DNA of 64,000 nucleotides from Streptomyces sp. NBC_00102 (GCF_026343115.1 NZ_JAPEMC010000003.1:1-64000); one strand, 5' to 3'; counted from the stretch's first letter, positions 1-9,439 are shown. Translations and numbers: made by a program. Notes: generated by a model not told the origin, from the sequence alone.

Positions 1-398
1 CCTGCAACGTTCCGCGTGGCGATTTCGAGGGCGTCTTGGGCAGCACGCTGCTCGGCCTGGGCTGTTTCCAAAAGCTGGCGTCCCTGCTCGACGGAGGCAG
101 GGCGGCGTGTCTCGGGGAGAACGATCCACACGTTGCGGTCGCGGTCGGCGGGGCTAGCGGTGCGCAGGTCGCTGCGGAGTTGTCCGACGCGTTCGTTCGC
201 AGTGCTGATGGTCGTAGTCAGCCGCTGCTTGTCTCGGTTCGCCCGTGCGATTTCGGCCTGCCGGCTGGCGCGGTCGGCGCCGGCGGGTGTGGTGAGCAGT
301 CGTTCGGCTTCAGCGGTCGCCTCGGGTGGGATTCGTTCAAGGTCGGTGCGGCGTCGGGCGGCTTCGGTCATGGCCCGGTCTGCCTCTGCTCGGAGGTC
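1..398 (-). pseudogene. continuation of SMC-like ATPase reading frame past an in-frame stop
   Basis: Reading leftward beyond the TAA at 401-399, the same frame stays open for 132 codons to the window edge. It keeps the Ala/Glu/Arg-rich heptad composition of the coiled coil before the stop. This is therefore most likely the distal part of the ATPase gene at 399-3284, cut off by a nonsense change. The C-terminal ATPase half with an ABC signature motif is not present inside the window and would be expected further left. A separate gene starting at an internal ATG (for example in the codons near 353) is possible, but no convincing ribosome site precedes it. Confidence 0.55.
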
Positions 399-3284
399 TT
401 AGCCGACTTCGAGGCTGCGGTAGACGTCGGCTGCGGCTTCGTAGGCCTGTTGGAGGGCCAGCAGACTTTGGCTCGGGACGGTTGGAGCGATGGCGCCACT
501 GGCGGTGACGACCTCGGATGCCGCGACGAGGTGGCGCTCGGCGCGGTCTCGGGCGTTCTCTGCCGCCCGCACGGCCTCTTCGACCTGTGTCAGCTTCTGT
601 TCCCGGGTCTCGGCTGCCTCTCCCACGATACGGCGAGCCGTTTCCATGGCCTGCTCAGCCTCGCCGGCTCGCCGCTGTGCTTCGGCAGCACGCTCCACCT
701 TGGCCGTGAGCCGTTCGAGAGCGCCTGCTGTGTCTGCGGCGGCCCGCTCCTGTGTGCGCAGCTGGGCGAGTTGAGCGGGGTAGACGGCGTCGCGCTCTGC
801 CCAGGTTTCCACGTCTGCGGTTGCTGCCTGCGCCTGCTCTTTCGCTGTGGCGACGGCGGCGTCTGCGGCCAGGAGTTGCTCCGTCAGCTCGGTAAGACGG
901 CCGGATGGGCAGGCTTTGCGCCAGGCACCGAGTTCGGCGGCGACTTCGCGGCTGCGGTGCAACGCCGTGGCGAGTGTCGCGATCTCCTGGCCGCGGCGTT
1001 TCATGTCCTCGCGCAGCTCCGCCCGGCGCGCTTCGGCGGCTTCCTCGTCGAACATGGCCGGGTTGGTCTCGAGCACGAAGCGGGCTGAGGTCAGATCAGT
1101 TGCGGTGAGCAGCTGCACACCGGTGCCGACGGCAATCGCGGCTGCGGGCAGCAGGTTTGCCGCTGCGATGGCGGTGCGGGCCTGGGGAAGCTGCGTTGCG
1201 TCGACGAGCACGATTCCGTCGGCGAGTTCTGGATGTGTCGCGATGAGGGTGATGCGTTCGCTGGCGGAGGCATTTTGTGCCAGGTAGCGCCAGCCTGTGT
1301 GGGCGGCGACGCCTGAGTCCCGCAGAACCTCGACGGCGACCTCGACCTCAGGTCTGGCCGGCAGCAGGCCGCCGTCGCCTAGCGCGGTGAGAACACGGTG
1401 GTCGCCGTTCTGTACAGCGCGTAGGCCGTCCAGCCGTTCTTCACGTGTGCCGATGTCTTCGGCGAGCTGGCCAGCGAGTGCTTCCGCCGATGCGTCGAGG
1501 GTCGCCGTGTCGATACGGTCTACTGCTAGGGCGGCGGCGAGGACTTCATAGGCGGCCAGTCGCGAAGCGCGGGCGGTCAGATCCTGCAACTGTTGTGCTA
1601 TCGGCTGCTGTTCGCGCTCTTTGTCCAGCAGCGCCCCGGCGGCTTCGCTGGCGCGGATTTGAGCGTCCTTGAGCTTCCGTGCGACCTCTGCGGCCTTGCG
1701 TTCTGTAGCAGCGAGCGTGTCTTCGAGGAGGGCTGCTTTCGCGTGGGCTTCCTGGGCCGCGGCGGGCACGTCTGAGCCAGCCGGCATGAGACCGTCGGAG
1801 ATGGCCTGGGCTACTGCGCGGGCTGTCTCGCTGACTTCGGCCAGGGCTGACTGCTGTGCGCTGCGGGCCTTCTCCTCGTCCCGCAGCGCGGCAGTGCGCT
1901 GCTCGTCCGCCTTCTTGGCGGTCAGCTTGCACTCCTCAGCTTCCTGATTGAGCTTTCGTGCCTGCCCATGGTCATGGGCTGCCGCGTTGTGGAGTTTCGC
2001 CAGCAGCTGGGCCGCGGCCGCGTCGCGTGCGGCCAGAGCGGGTCGCGCGGTCTCCTCGGCGTCGGCGATCTGGCGCTCGAGCGCGCGTGCGTGAGCAACC
2101 GATTGGTCACGGGCTTCGACCATCTCGGACGCCGTCCAGCCAGCCAGTTCGAGCTCGATCGCTGCTTGTGCAAGCTGCGCTGCGTCTTGCTGTTCCTCCG
2201 CGGCGGCGAGTTCTAGGGCAAAAATCTGACGGCGGATTTCGTTGACGACGTCGCGCGTTCGGTCGCGGTCGGTTTCGGATGCGCTTGCTTGGGTTACTGC
2301 TGCAGCGTGCTCGCCGGTCAGCCGTCTGGCGGCAGTCTGTTCAGCGTTGTGGCGCGCTGCGACTTGGGCGCTGAATGCGTGGATGTCTTGCTCCGTGCGC
2401 TGCAGTGTGGCTCGCGTCTGCATCGCCGTGGTGTGCGCTGCGCCGACGGGGTGCAGCGCCGCTACGGTGCCTTCGGCGAAGTCGCGCTCCATCAACATCG
2501 CGGATCGGTCGCCGACGGTGGTGGCGTAGCTGTCGAAGTTGTCCGCCACGCTGACGGCGTCGGCGGGGTCCATGACGATCGTGAGGAGCCAGTCGACGAA
2601 TTCCTTGCTGCTCTTGAATTTGAATGCGCTGGCCGCTTCCCCTTCGTCGGCGTTCATCTGGCGCTGGATGGCGAACAGCTCGGGTTCGATGCGCAGGCTG
2701 CGCAGATGGTCGAGCCACTCCCCTTGATGGGATCCGATCCAGGCCAGCTGGGTGGCTGGGTGGTTGCGGTCGATCTCCTCCAGCGCCTCCTGGAAGTGGC
2801 CCAGTCGTAGGCGGCGGCCGTCGGCGGTGAAAGGGAGCGTGGACACTTCGACGGCGGCGTTGGGGCGCAGCGACCACCATGCCTCACCCAGCTTGCGGCC
2901 GTCGCTGGTGCGCTTGCGTCGCCACTGGTAGGTCTTTCCGGTGACGATGCGTTCGCCGGTTTTGACGTGCATCCACTCCAGTACGACGTGTCCCGCGTCC
3001 TCGCCCACGACGAACTTTTCCAGTACTTCGGACGCGCCGCCGAGGGTGTTGCGTTTCCCAGGCAGGATGACAGAGAAGAGCAGTTTGAGCAGGACGCTCT
3101 TGCCTCCGCCGTTTTCCAGAAGGAGGAGGCTATAGGGGCTGGGGCGGCGCGGAGGCGCGTCGAACAGCGTCCCCCCGCCGATGGGCTCACCCACATCGGC
3201 GAGATTCAAGGTGACGTCGGTGAAACGGGCACCGCGCGGGCCGACGCCGAACATGCGGACGCGGTTGAGTTCGTACACAGTCAT
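399..3284 (-). CDS. SMC-like coiled-coil ATPase of a Wadjet/MukBEF-like system (N-terminal part, interrupted by TAA)
   Basis: The predicted 961 residues begin with an ATPase head. The P-loop reads LLENGGGKSVLLKLLFS at about residue 55-72, and a conserved stretch near residues 215-240 ends in SSKEFVDWLL. From about residue 270 the protein is long Ala/Glu/Gln/Arg coiled coil, interrupted by a more globular hinge-like part around residues 600-760. SMC/MukB-type ATPases need a C-terminal half with an ABC signature and Walker B. These are missing here, because the frame stops at 401-399 and then reopens. The gene follows the small partner gene by 3 bp. An AGGGG sequence sits directly against the ATG at 3284 but 6 bp from an in-frame GTG at 3278, so GTG 3278 is the more likely start. 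In Wadjet systems the SMC protein pairs with kleisin and wHTH subunits and cleaves plasmid DNA with a Toprim nuclease, whose gene would lie off the left edge. Confidence 0.7.
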   Translation of the reverse strand: MTVYELNRVRMFGVGPRGARFTDVTLNLADVGEPIGGGTLFDAPPRRPSPYSLLLLENGGGKSVLLKLLFSVILPGKRNTLGGASEVLEKFVVGEDAGHVVLEWMHVKTGERIVTGKTYQWRRKRTSDGRKLGEAWWSLRPNAAVEVSTLPFTADGRRLRLGHFQEALEEIDRNHPATQLAWIGSHQGEWLDHLRSLRIEPELFAIQRQMNADEGEAASAFKFKSSKEFVDWLLTIVMDPADAVSVADNFDSYATTVGDRSAMLMERDFAEGTVAALHPVGAAHTTAMQTRATLQRTEQDIHAFSAQVAARHNAEQTAARRLTGEHAAAVTQASASETDRDRTRDVVNEIRRQIFALELAAAEEQQDAAQLAQAAIELELAGWTASEMVEARDQSVAHARALERQIADAEETARPALAARDAAAAQLLAKLHNAAAHDHGQARKLNQEAEECKLTAKKADEQRTAALRDEEKARSAQQSALAEVSETARAVAQAISDGLMPAGSDVPAAAQEAHAKAALLEDTLAATERKAAEVARKLKDAQIRASEAAGALLDKEREQQPIAQQLQDLTARASRLAAYEVLAAALAVDRIDTATLDASAEALAGQLAEDIGTREERLDGLRAVQNGDHRVLTALGDGGLLPARPEVEVAVEVLRDSGVAAHTGWRYLAQNASASERITLIATHPELADGIVLVDATQLPQARTAIAAANLLPAAAIAVGTGVQLLTATDLTSARFVLETNPAMFDEEAAEARRAELREDMKRRGQEIATLATALHRSREVAAELGAWRKACPSGRLTELTEQLLAADAAVATAKEQAQAATADVETWAERDAVYPAQLAQLRTQERAAADTAGALERLTAKVERAAEAQRRAGEAEQAMETARRIVGEAAETREQKLTQVEEAVRAAENARDRAERHLVAASEVVTASGAIAPTVPSQSLLALQQAYEAAADVYRSLEVG

Positions 3285-3287
3285 CCC

Positions 3288-4088
3288 CTACAGCTTGGCG
3301 ATGCCGTCGGGCGACCATTCGACGGCGGTCAGCGTGCCTGTCCCATCAGTGATCTCTGTGATGCCGAGCGCCAGGAGCTCGTCGAACATGATCGCGCCGG
3401 CTTCCCGGACTTGTGCCCGGTAGCGCGGCGTCGTTCGGTAGGTGCCGCCTCGCGCGTCGCCGGTGCGTACCAGCAGGCCTTGGTCGGCGAGGAAGGCAAG
3501 GGCCTTGCTGACGATGCCGGTCGTCGAGGTATGGAGTTTGCGTCCATCGCCGGTCGCCCCGGTTTGGGCGCGGCGCGTATAGACCCTCCACACCGCCTCC
3601 AGGCCCGGTCGGTCGCTGGATGGGTCGGTGTCCGCTCCTTCGGCCGTGGCGGTTTCGGCCAGAGCGGTGGAGGCCTGGCGCACGAAAGCTTCGACTCCCT
3701 GTGCGGTGATCCGGCCGAGGTAGGTTTCGTCGGCGAGGTCTGCCGGGCGTGGGAATGCGAGGGTGGCGGCGCCCAGGTGGGCCAGTGCGTGCAGCACCCG
3801 CTCGTGTGCTTTCCCATCGCCGCCGGTCCGACGCGCATAGTCGGTCATCCGGATGGCGAAGACGCTTTCCTCAGTGGAAGCGACGACCACGCCCGTCCGC
3901 TCGGTGACCTCGAGGATGACCAGGTCCAGTCCTCGGGCAACGGCGGCAGTGACGGTGGCGAACTCGTCGTCGCTCCGAAAGCGCCGCACCAGCCGCCTGT
4001 ATTCGTCGTCGCGGGAGGGGACGAGTTTGGGCCGTAGGCCGAAACCGACGAGGCGGGAGGCTTCGGCGGCGGTGTCGGCGGCGCTCAT
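3288..4088 (-). CDS. small partner subunit of the Wadjet/MukBEF-like system (JetB/MukE-like position)
   Basis: The product is 266 residues, mixed alpha/beta, with no signal peptide or membrane segment. It contains a winged-helix-like stretch (KALAFLADQGLLVRTGD) around residues 190-207. Its ATG overlaps the stop of the upstream gene as ATGA (4088-4085), and the SMC-like ATPase gene starts 3 bp after its stop, so the three genes are translationally coupled. In Wadjet and MksBEF operons the middle gene of about 200-270 codons encodes the MukE-like winged-helix subunit that bridges kleisin and SMC. The assignment rests on size, order and coupling. I did not recognise a family-specific motif. Confidence 0.6.
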   Translation of the reverse strand: MSAADTAAEASRLVGFGLRPKLVPSRDDEYRRLVRRFRSDDEFATVTAAVARGLDLVILEVTERTGVVVASTEESVFAIRMTDYARRTGGDGKAHERVLHALAHLGAATLAFPRPADLADETYLGRITAQGVEAFVRQASTALAETATAEGADTDPSSDRPGLEAVWRVYTRRAQTGATGDGRKLHTSTTGIVSKALAFLADQGLLVRTGDARGGTYRTTPRYRAQVREAGAIMFDELLALGITEITDGTGTLTAVEWSPDGIAKL

Positions 4089-5650
4089 GCAGCCCCCCTT
4101 TCCCGCCCTGCAGGCATCAGATCTCGGGAGAGGGCTCCCATAACTGCCCCTTCAGGCCCTGCGCCGTCGCCATCGGCGGGAGTGGTCAATCCGGCTCGGG
4201 CAACGATGAGATCGGCGCCAGCAAACTCAGGATCACTCAGCACGGCACCGTCGTCCACAGCGAGAAGCACCGAAGACGCGCCGTGCCGGACGGCCGGGCC
4301 GATCTCTTGCGCTGCGAGGGCGAGCACCCGCACCACCACGAGCAGCGGCAGCTCAGGATGCAGATCGCGAGCTTCCTCCAGCAGCCCGGACAGACGCCGC
4401 GGTGCCTCCACGTCGAGGTCCAGCAGCCACTCCAGGTGCTCGTAGCACTCCTCCGGGAAGCGAGGTACCTCTGCCGCCTCCGACAACTCCGGCTCCTCGA
4501 TCTCGCTGCCCAGCACCTCGCGGACCGCCGGAGGAGTCACCAGCAGGGTAAAGAGGTCAGCCAAACGCAACGCCGGGCGCACGGCCAGTCCGACGACCCG
4601 CGTGAAGTAAGCGGCGAGCACCCCGTCGGCGTCGCACACCGGCAACGCGAGCGCCGGCTGCAGGAGCTGAGCGTGGAGGTCGAGGTCCGCCCGCATGGGC
4701 TGCGGTGCGAACGTCTGCCGGTCCTGCTCAGCCCGAAAGCGCCGACCGGCGTTCTGAAGTGCTGCCTGGAGCTGCTCGTGACGTCGCAGGCAATCGCGAA
4801 CGATCCCCACAAGCGCAGCAGCCTGCTGCTTGCGCACAGGGGTATCGGCGGTGTCACGCGCCTCTGTGATGTTCACCAAGATAGCGTTCTCCGCCCGGCA
4901 GCGGGCCTCGATGTGCTCAAGCGCCTCCGCGATGAACGTCGGCATGGCGGTCAGCCAGTCCACCGTACGCACGTCGCGGCTCGTGGCTTCGAGCCGCTGA
5001 CGCAGCATCTCGCCGTACTGGATCGTCCGGTACCGCGCGGCCTGAGCAGCAGCTTGCGCGTCTGAGAGCCGACCACGCCGAATCAGCGTCTCCAGCCGTA
5101 CATCCGCGGCGATCTGCGCCGACTCGATGTCAACCTCCAGCGCACCGACAAGAACGTTGACCGCTTCATTCGAAGCACGCAGGTAGATCCCGCCGTCGGC
5201 TCCCGGAACCTCCTCGAGAAGGCGGAAGTCGAAATCACGCCGCTCGTACCGCCCGTCGGTACCCGTCATCCCGTAGACCGCGCGGAAGCCTCGATCAGCC
5301 GATCCCACGTTGAGGAGGTTCTCAAGCACCCACCCAGCGGCGTGCTCGTGCTCAGTTGCAGAGCGGTCCGGCGCCTGATCAGCGGCGTAGCGGGACAGAT
5401 CTTCAACGGTCCGCTCCGGAGAAGCGCCGGCGTCGAAATCCATCGCGAGAGTCACCAGATCGATCGCGTGCAGCGCAAGCTCGCTCATCTGGTAGGCAGT
5501 CAAGTCAGCCGACTGAACAGATGGCTTACGGGCGTCCAGGTCGTGTAGGGGCGCAGTGCACGCCAACGCTTTGATGCGCTGGGCGAATCCAGTGTCTAAG
5601 TTCGCATGTCCTTCAGCCACCCTCCAAACGGTAAGGGGGAGCACTGACAA
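4085..5650 (-). CDS. kleisin-like first subunit of the Wadjet/MukBEF-like system (JetA/MukF-like position)
   Basis: The predicted protein has about 510-521 residues, is largely helical and soluble, and has an acidic C-terminal tail. It is the promoter-proximal gene of the three-gene operon and overlaps the next gene by ATGA. A helix-rich protein of about 500 residues in front of a MukE-sized protein and an SMC-like ATPase is the layout of JetABC and MksBEF. The start is uncertain. The longest frame begins with TTG at 5650 with no ribosome site. GTG at 5644 and GTG near 5617 (overlapping a GGAGG) are alternatives. The 430 bp upstream to 6080 contains a hairpin but no gene I can support. Confidence 0.6.
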   Translation of the reverse strand: MSVLPLTVWRVAEGHANLDTGFAQRIKALACTAPLHDLDARKPSVQSADLTAYQMSELALHAIDLVTLAMDFDAGASPERTVEDLSRYAADQAPDRSATEHEHAAGWVLENLLNVGSADRGFRAVYGMTGTDGRYERRDFDFRLLEEVPGADGGIYLRASNEAVNVLVGALEVDIESAQIAADVRLETLIRRGRLSDAQAAAQAARYRTIQYGEMLRQRLEATSRDVRTVDWLTAMPTFIAEALEHIEARCRAENAILVNITEARDTADTPVRKQQAAALVGIVRDCLRRHEQLQAALQNAGRRFRAEQDRQTFAPQPMRADLDLHAQLLQPALALPVCDADGVLAAYFTRVVGLAVRPALRLADLFTLLVTPPAVREVLGSEIEEPELSEAAEVPRFPEECYEHLEWLLDLDVEAPRRLSGLLEEARDLHPELPLLVVVRVLALAAQEIGPAVRHGASSVLLAVDDGAVLSDPEFAGADLIVARAGLTTPADGDGAGPEGAVMGALSRDLMPAGRERGAA

Positions 5651-5732
5651 CGCGCCGCGTTTGGCTAAAGCCGACAGTCAAGGTGGCCGAGATCCAAGCA
5701 GAACGTCCCTGGTCACCACTACCCTCACCACT

Positions 5733-5754
5733 CCGGCCGCTAGGCAGCGGCCGG
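5733..5754. terminator. GC hairpin upstream of the Wadjet-like operon
   Basis: Arms CCGGCCGCT and AGCGGCCGG pair perfectly around an AGGC loop, followed on the plus strand by TCTTT. It resembles an intrinsic terminator for plus-strand transcription. No obvious plus-strand gene ends immediately before it, so a role as insulator or attenuator is equally possible. Confidence 0.4.
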
Positions 5755-6080
5755 TCTTTCCCTGGCCCGTCGTGGAAGATCGGCGAGGGCGACGTAGATG
5801 CCATGCGGGTGCATGCGAGGAAGCTGCGTGCATGTGGGGATGGTCGTGGCGCTCAGACGGCAGGGCTGGCACGACGCACGAAGTGCCCGCCCCCACCTGG
5901 CGCGCAGGGCGCCTACTCGAAGCGAACTCGCCTGAGTCGACAGTGCTTTGACATGACACTGCCCGACATCGCCCGCACACCGGACACATATGGTGCCGGT
6001 GTATCCCTGCGCAGCAGTGCACCCTGCAGAAGCAGTTCAGCCGTTCGCCGCGCGCAGTACCGGGTGTCATTCTGCGGACC

Positions 6081-6497
6081 ATGACGTGCACGGCATCACT
6101 GACTTTGAGCACCGGCGAACTTGACCGGCTCGCCGCGCAGGGCGCTGAAGGGATTCTGGACGGTGAGGGGTACTTCAGATGCGACCTGGCCGCGTATCAC
6201 CCCTGCCGGCACGTCGCTCTCGTGGATGTCCTCGTTCTTGAAGGGCAGTTGCCCGTCACCACGCACTGGCTCTGGTGGCAGGCGGCCGGCCATGGACTGA
6301 CTCTCGGACCCTCATGCGAGCGCTGCCCGCTGCCTCTGCATCACCCCGCGGGCTCGGGCTGGACGAATGTCCCGCAGCAAGCAAGAAAGGACTGTGCAAG
6401 CATCCGGTGGGCCACCTGGGAGACCACTGGCTCTGACCCGCCGAGCCGCATCCCCTCGTGCACGCAGCCCGCCCGCCTGACGTCATACGTTGCCTGA
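6081..6497 (+). CDS. hypothetical protein with Cys/His pairs
   Basis: This is an unrecognised 138-residue reading frame. Its first two thirds have ordinary protein composition (ELDRLAAQGAEGILDGEGYF) and contain paired cysteines and histidines (HPCRHVAL, CERCPLPLHHPA) that could bind metal. The last third is low-quality and Ser/Pro-rich, so the true C-terminus may have been lost or shifted. No ribosome site of note precedes the ATG. The opposite-strand frames here look like shadows. Confidence 0.35.
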   Translation: MTCTASLTLSTGELDRLAAQGAEGILDGEGYFRCDLAAYHPCRHVALVDVLVLEGQLPVTTHWLWWQAAGHGLTLGPSCERCPLPLHHPAGSGWTNVPQQARKDCASIRWATWETTGSDPPSRIPSCTQPARLTSYVA

Positions 6498-6548
6498 TCG
6501 CGAATGACCACTCGGAGACATCCGGCCCACTCTTCTAGGGGTGAGCAG

Positions 6549-7265
6549 TCAGCGAGGGCGCCAGGTTCGAACTTCGAGGTGCGTGATGTGGGCGTCTTCG
6601 TGAATGCGGCCGTTTTCGAGGAGCCAGCTATGGACGGCGCCAGTGACGTCGCCGCCTGCTGCATCGACGCGGCGGGCGAAGTCGGCGGCATCAAAGCCTC
6701 CCGTGACAGCGGATCCGTAGGAGCGCTCCTCTGTGTGGTCGGCCCGTTGGACAACGTCGCGGCGGATGCCGGGGGAGTCGGTTCGGCTGCCCGAAGCAAG
6801 GGTGTAGCCGGTCTTGGGCATGCGGACGGTGAAGGCGAGGCGGAGGTGTTGGCGGGCAGCTTCGGCGATCAGGGGGCGTAGGCGCGTGGCGCCGGAGGCG
6901 ATGGCTTGGGCACCGGCCCGGCCGGTACCGGTTCCGGCGGGGGTGATGAGGACGGCTTTGGTCCGAACCCGGGCGCGGGCGCCGGAGCTGGTGGTGCGAC
7001 GGGTGATGTGAGGGGCTGCGAGGGCGGCGAGTTCAGAAGTGTCGGTGATGCCAGCAGTCTGGACGGCGGCCAAGGCGTGGGTGAGGGCGGGGACGAAGGC
7101 GGCTCCTTTGTGGCGTGTGTAGAACTGGGAGACCAGGGAGGGGTCCCGTCCGATGATGCGGGCGATGTCGCGCTTGGTGAAGCCGGCGGCCTGGAACTGG
7201 TCGGCGAGTTGGGCAGCCTCGTTCAGTTCCGGATCGGTGGCGGGGCGGCGGGTGCGCGGGGGCAT
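6549..7265 (-). CDS. HTH DNA-binding protein, possibly terminal-protein (Tpg)-like
   Basis: The product is 238 residues. An N-terminal helix-turn-helix spans about residues 25-50 (FTKRDIARIIGRDPSLVSQF) and is followed by a basic linker. A C-terminal domain around residues 140-238 contains LAFTVRMPKTGYTLASGSRTD and later LLENGRIHEDAHITHLEVR. Streptomyces telomere terminal proteins (Tpg) share this plan: HTH, then basic region, then a compact domain with an aromatic-Gly-Tyr segment. This protein is longer (238 against about 185), and the likeness is from memory and weak. Its ATG overlaps the stop of the polymerase-like gene as TGATG, so it is the last gene of a three-gene operon. A plain transcription or partition regulator is the main alternative. 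Confidence 0.55.
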   Translation of the reverse strand: MPPRTRRPATDPELNEAAQLADQFQAAGFTKRDIARIIGRDPSLVSQFYTRHKGAAFVPALTHALAAVQTAGITDTSELAALAAPHITRRTTSSGARARVRTKAVLITPAGTGTGRAGAQAIASGATRLRPLIAEAARQHLRLAFTVRMPKTGYTLASGSRTDSPGIRRDVVQRADHTEERSYGSAVTGGFDAADFARRVDAAGGDVTGAVHSWLLENGRIHEDAHITHLEVRTWRPR

Positions 7266-9439
7266 CAGGCCTCCCTGGGTGTGGCGGCTGCCGTCTTCTG
7301 GAGGGCGGCTCGGCCGGCGTCGCGAAGGGTGAGGAGTTCATCCTCGGTGGTAGGTGCGGTCAGGGGGCCGGTGAGGTGGCCCTTGTGGAGGTAGTCGCCG
7401 GGTTGGCCGTGGTAGGGCCAGGCCTGGGGTTGGGTGAGGTAGACGGCGTCGGTGCGGAAGGCGACGACGCTGCCGGGCGGGGTGTGGAGGGCTCCGGCGT
7501 AGGTGTTGTCGTCGCGGTGGCGCTGGGAGAGCAGGGCAGCGCGGGCGCCGGACCAGATCGTGGCGGCCCATTCGGGGTGGGCGTTGGGGTCGCGGGTAAA
7601 GCCGGTGGGCCGCTGCCAGGTGATCTGTTCGTCGGTGAAGCCGACGATCTCGGCGTCGGCGGGGACGTCGCGCTCGTGGGTGCGGGGGGTGGTGCCGGTG
7701 ACCATGCGGGGGCGCTGGGCGAAGGAGCCGATGCCGTAGAGGAGAAGAGAGCGGACGGCGCGGGAGGCGAGGCGGGCGGCCTGGCGCTGTGCGGGGTCGC
7801 CGTGGAGGCCGGCCTCGGCGGCGAGGGCGGACCAGGCTTCCTTGAGCTTTTTCGACCAGTCATCGAGCGGTTTGCCGTCGTCCCACAGCAGGCCGTCGAG
7901 GATCTCGATGTGCCAGGGCTGGATCGGGTTGGCGAGCGCGGTGTGGATCTCGGGTCCGCCGGCCCAGGTGGTGAAGGTGGTGCAGGGCTTGGCAGGATAG
8001 TGCCAGGCACGGTCGCCGGGAGCGGGGGCGGGGAGGATGCCGACGTGGTTCCAGGTGTCGGGGACGGTGACGCGGACGTGCCAGTGGCCGCAGCCGTAGA
8101 GGGCCTTGATCTGGTCCTTCTCGCTCCAGGAGGCGAAGGTGGCGGCGGTGATCCGCTTGGGGGTGCCGACGGGTGATTTCCAGGTGTGCTTGGCGTAGGC
8201 GAAGGTGCGGTCGTACTCGGCGAGGGCGGGCAGCTTGTCCGGTACCTGGGGCGGGGTGATGAGTTCGGTACGGCCCTGGCCGGCGGTGGCGTGGAGCAGT
8301 CCGCGGAGTTCCTCGGACAGGACCGGGTAGCCGTCGGCGTGCTGGCCACGGGCGGGGATGGTGCGGGTCCACAGGTCGCGGCCGGTCTGGGACGGGGAGC
8401 CCATCAAGACGGCGTCGCTCCAGTGGGTGCGCAGAGCCTTCCAGAGAAGGACGAACGCGTCGCGGACGATCGCGGGGTCGGCGCCTTCGGGGTCGAACCA
8501 CTCCCCCACCGAGCGGATCTCGACGTGGTGCTGGCCGTTGTCGCTCTGGTAGCGGCCGACGGGGTTGCGGGGGTGGACGAAGTGCCCGGCCATCTTGTCT
8601 TTGCCGCGTCCGGTGTCGGTCCGCCACCCGGTGACGGGGGCGTTCAGCCAGGCGGCGACGGCGTCCTTGAGGAAGGGGTGCTGGTCGGCCTGGTGGTGCC
8701 AGGGGTCTCCGGCGGTGATGAAGATCCGCTCGGTGCCTTCCGGGGCGGCGTGGAAGACGGCTTGGAGGATCGTGGCGGCCGCCACGTCGGGCAGGGTCAG
8801 GCGCAGGGTCTGGTCACGGTGGACCAGGACCCCGGTGATGGTGTCGAGGAAGACGGTCGAGCGGGCCTGCTGGGTGAAGTTCGGGTGAGTGGAAACTAGG
8901 TTCGGGGTGTGGGTGAACCACCGGCCACCCTCGGGGCCTTCAGGGATCGACGGCAGCTCGCGCGCCGGGGCGGCCTCGGGGACGGGCGCTGCTGCAGCGG
9001 CGGGTCCGGGTGCAGCAGGGCCGGGATGAGCGGTGGGGGCGATCACGGCCTGGGCAGGCACGTGCGTCTCGGGCGGGCCGGGCTGCTCTGCTGCTACGAG
9101 AGGGGCAGGCTGATTGCCAGGCGCCGGTGCAGCGCTCCTGGAGGCGAGAGGCGCGGTGCCGGCAGGTTGGTCGGGCTGCGGTGCCTGTGCGTCGGGTGCG
9201 GGAGCTCCGGCGGCGAGGCTCTTGGGGGTGAGGGCTGGGGCGATGTGGACGATGTCGGCAAGGCTCAGGCCGGCCGCAGGAGCGATCCGCTCCGCGTTCG
9301 CTTTGTCATGGGCGGCCAGTGCACGGATCTTCTTGTCCCGTGCCGCCTCGAGCTTGGCCAGGGCCGCCTTCGCGTGCTTGATTTCGTCGCGGTCCTTGCG
9401 CAGGTCGGCAAGGGCGGCGTTGTAGGCCTTGGCGTCCAT
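7265..9439 (-). CDS. family-B DNA polymerase-like protein with degenerate catalytic motif
   Basis: The product is 724 residues. Residues 1-50 are coiled coil, 60-165 a Pro/Ala-rich linker, and the rest resembles family-B polymerases of the protein-primed type. Motif A candidate is YDRTFAYA near residue 409. Motif B candidate is LASRAVRSLLLYGIGSF at about 557-573. The stretch HPEWAATIWSGARAALL near 621 matches the alanine/arginine helix that follows motif B. Motif C candidate is VVAFRTDAVYL at about 658-668. In active enzymes motif C reads like YxDTDS; here the first Asp is Arg while the second is kept. An exonuclease-like FLDT lies near residue 197. The frame is open far upstream, but the ATG at 9439 overlaps the preceding stop (TGATG), which fixes the start. 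It may be a non-catalytic replication protein or a family with an altered metal site. Confidence 0.55.
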   Translation of the reverse strand: MDAKAYNAALADLRKDRDEIKHAKAALAKLEAARDKKIRALAAHDKANAERIAPAAGLSLADIVHIAPALTPKSLAAGAPAPDAQAPQPDQPAGTAPLASRSAAPAPGNQPAPLVAAEQPGPPETHVPAQAVIAPTAHPGPAAPGPAAAAAPVPEAAPARELPSIPEGPEGGRWFTHTPNLVSTHPNFTQQARSTVFLDTITGVLVHRDQTLRLTLPDVAAATILQAVFHAAPEGTERIFITAGDPWHHQADQHPFLKDAVAAWLNAPVTGWRTDTGRGKDKMAGHFVHPRNPVGRYQSDNGQHHVEIRSVGEWFDPEGADPAIVRDAFVLLWKALRTHWSDAVLMGSPSQTGRDLWTRTIPARGQHADGYPVLSEELRGLLHATAGQGRTELITPPQVPDKLPALAEYDRTFAYAKHTWKSPVGTPKRITAATFASWSEKDQIKALYGCGHWHVRVTVPDTWNHVGILPAPAPGDRAWHYPAKPCTTFTTWAGGPEIHTALANPIQPWHIEILDGLLWDDGKPLDDWSKKLKEAWSALAAEAGLHGDPAQRQAARLASRAVRSLLLYGIGSFAQRPRMVTGTTPRTHERDVPADAEIVGFTDEQITWQRPTGFTRDPNAHPEWAATIWSGARAALLSQRHRDDNTYAGALHTPPGSVVAFRTDAVYLTQPQAWPYHGQPGDYLHKGHLTGPLTAPTTEDELLTLRDAGRAALQKTAAATPREA

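Noticed and set aside
36..1088. Long plus-strand frame of 350 codons
   Set aside because: It is the antisense shadow of the SMC-like coiled-coil gene; Cys/Gly-rich composition and no ribosome site.
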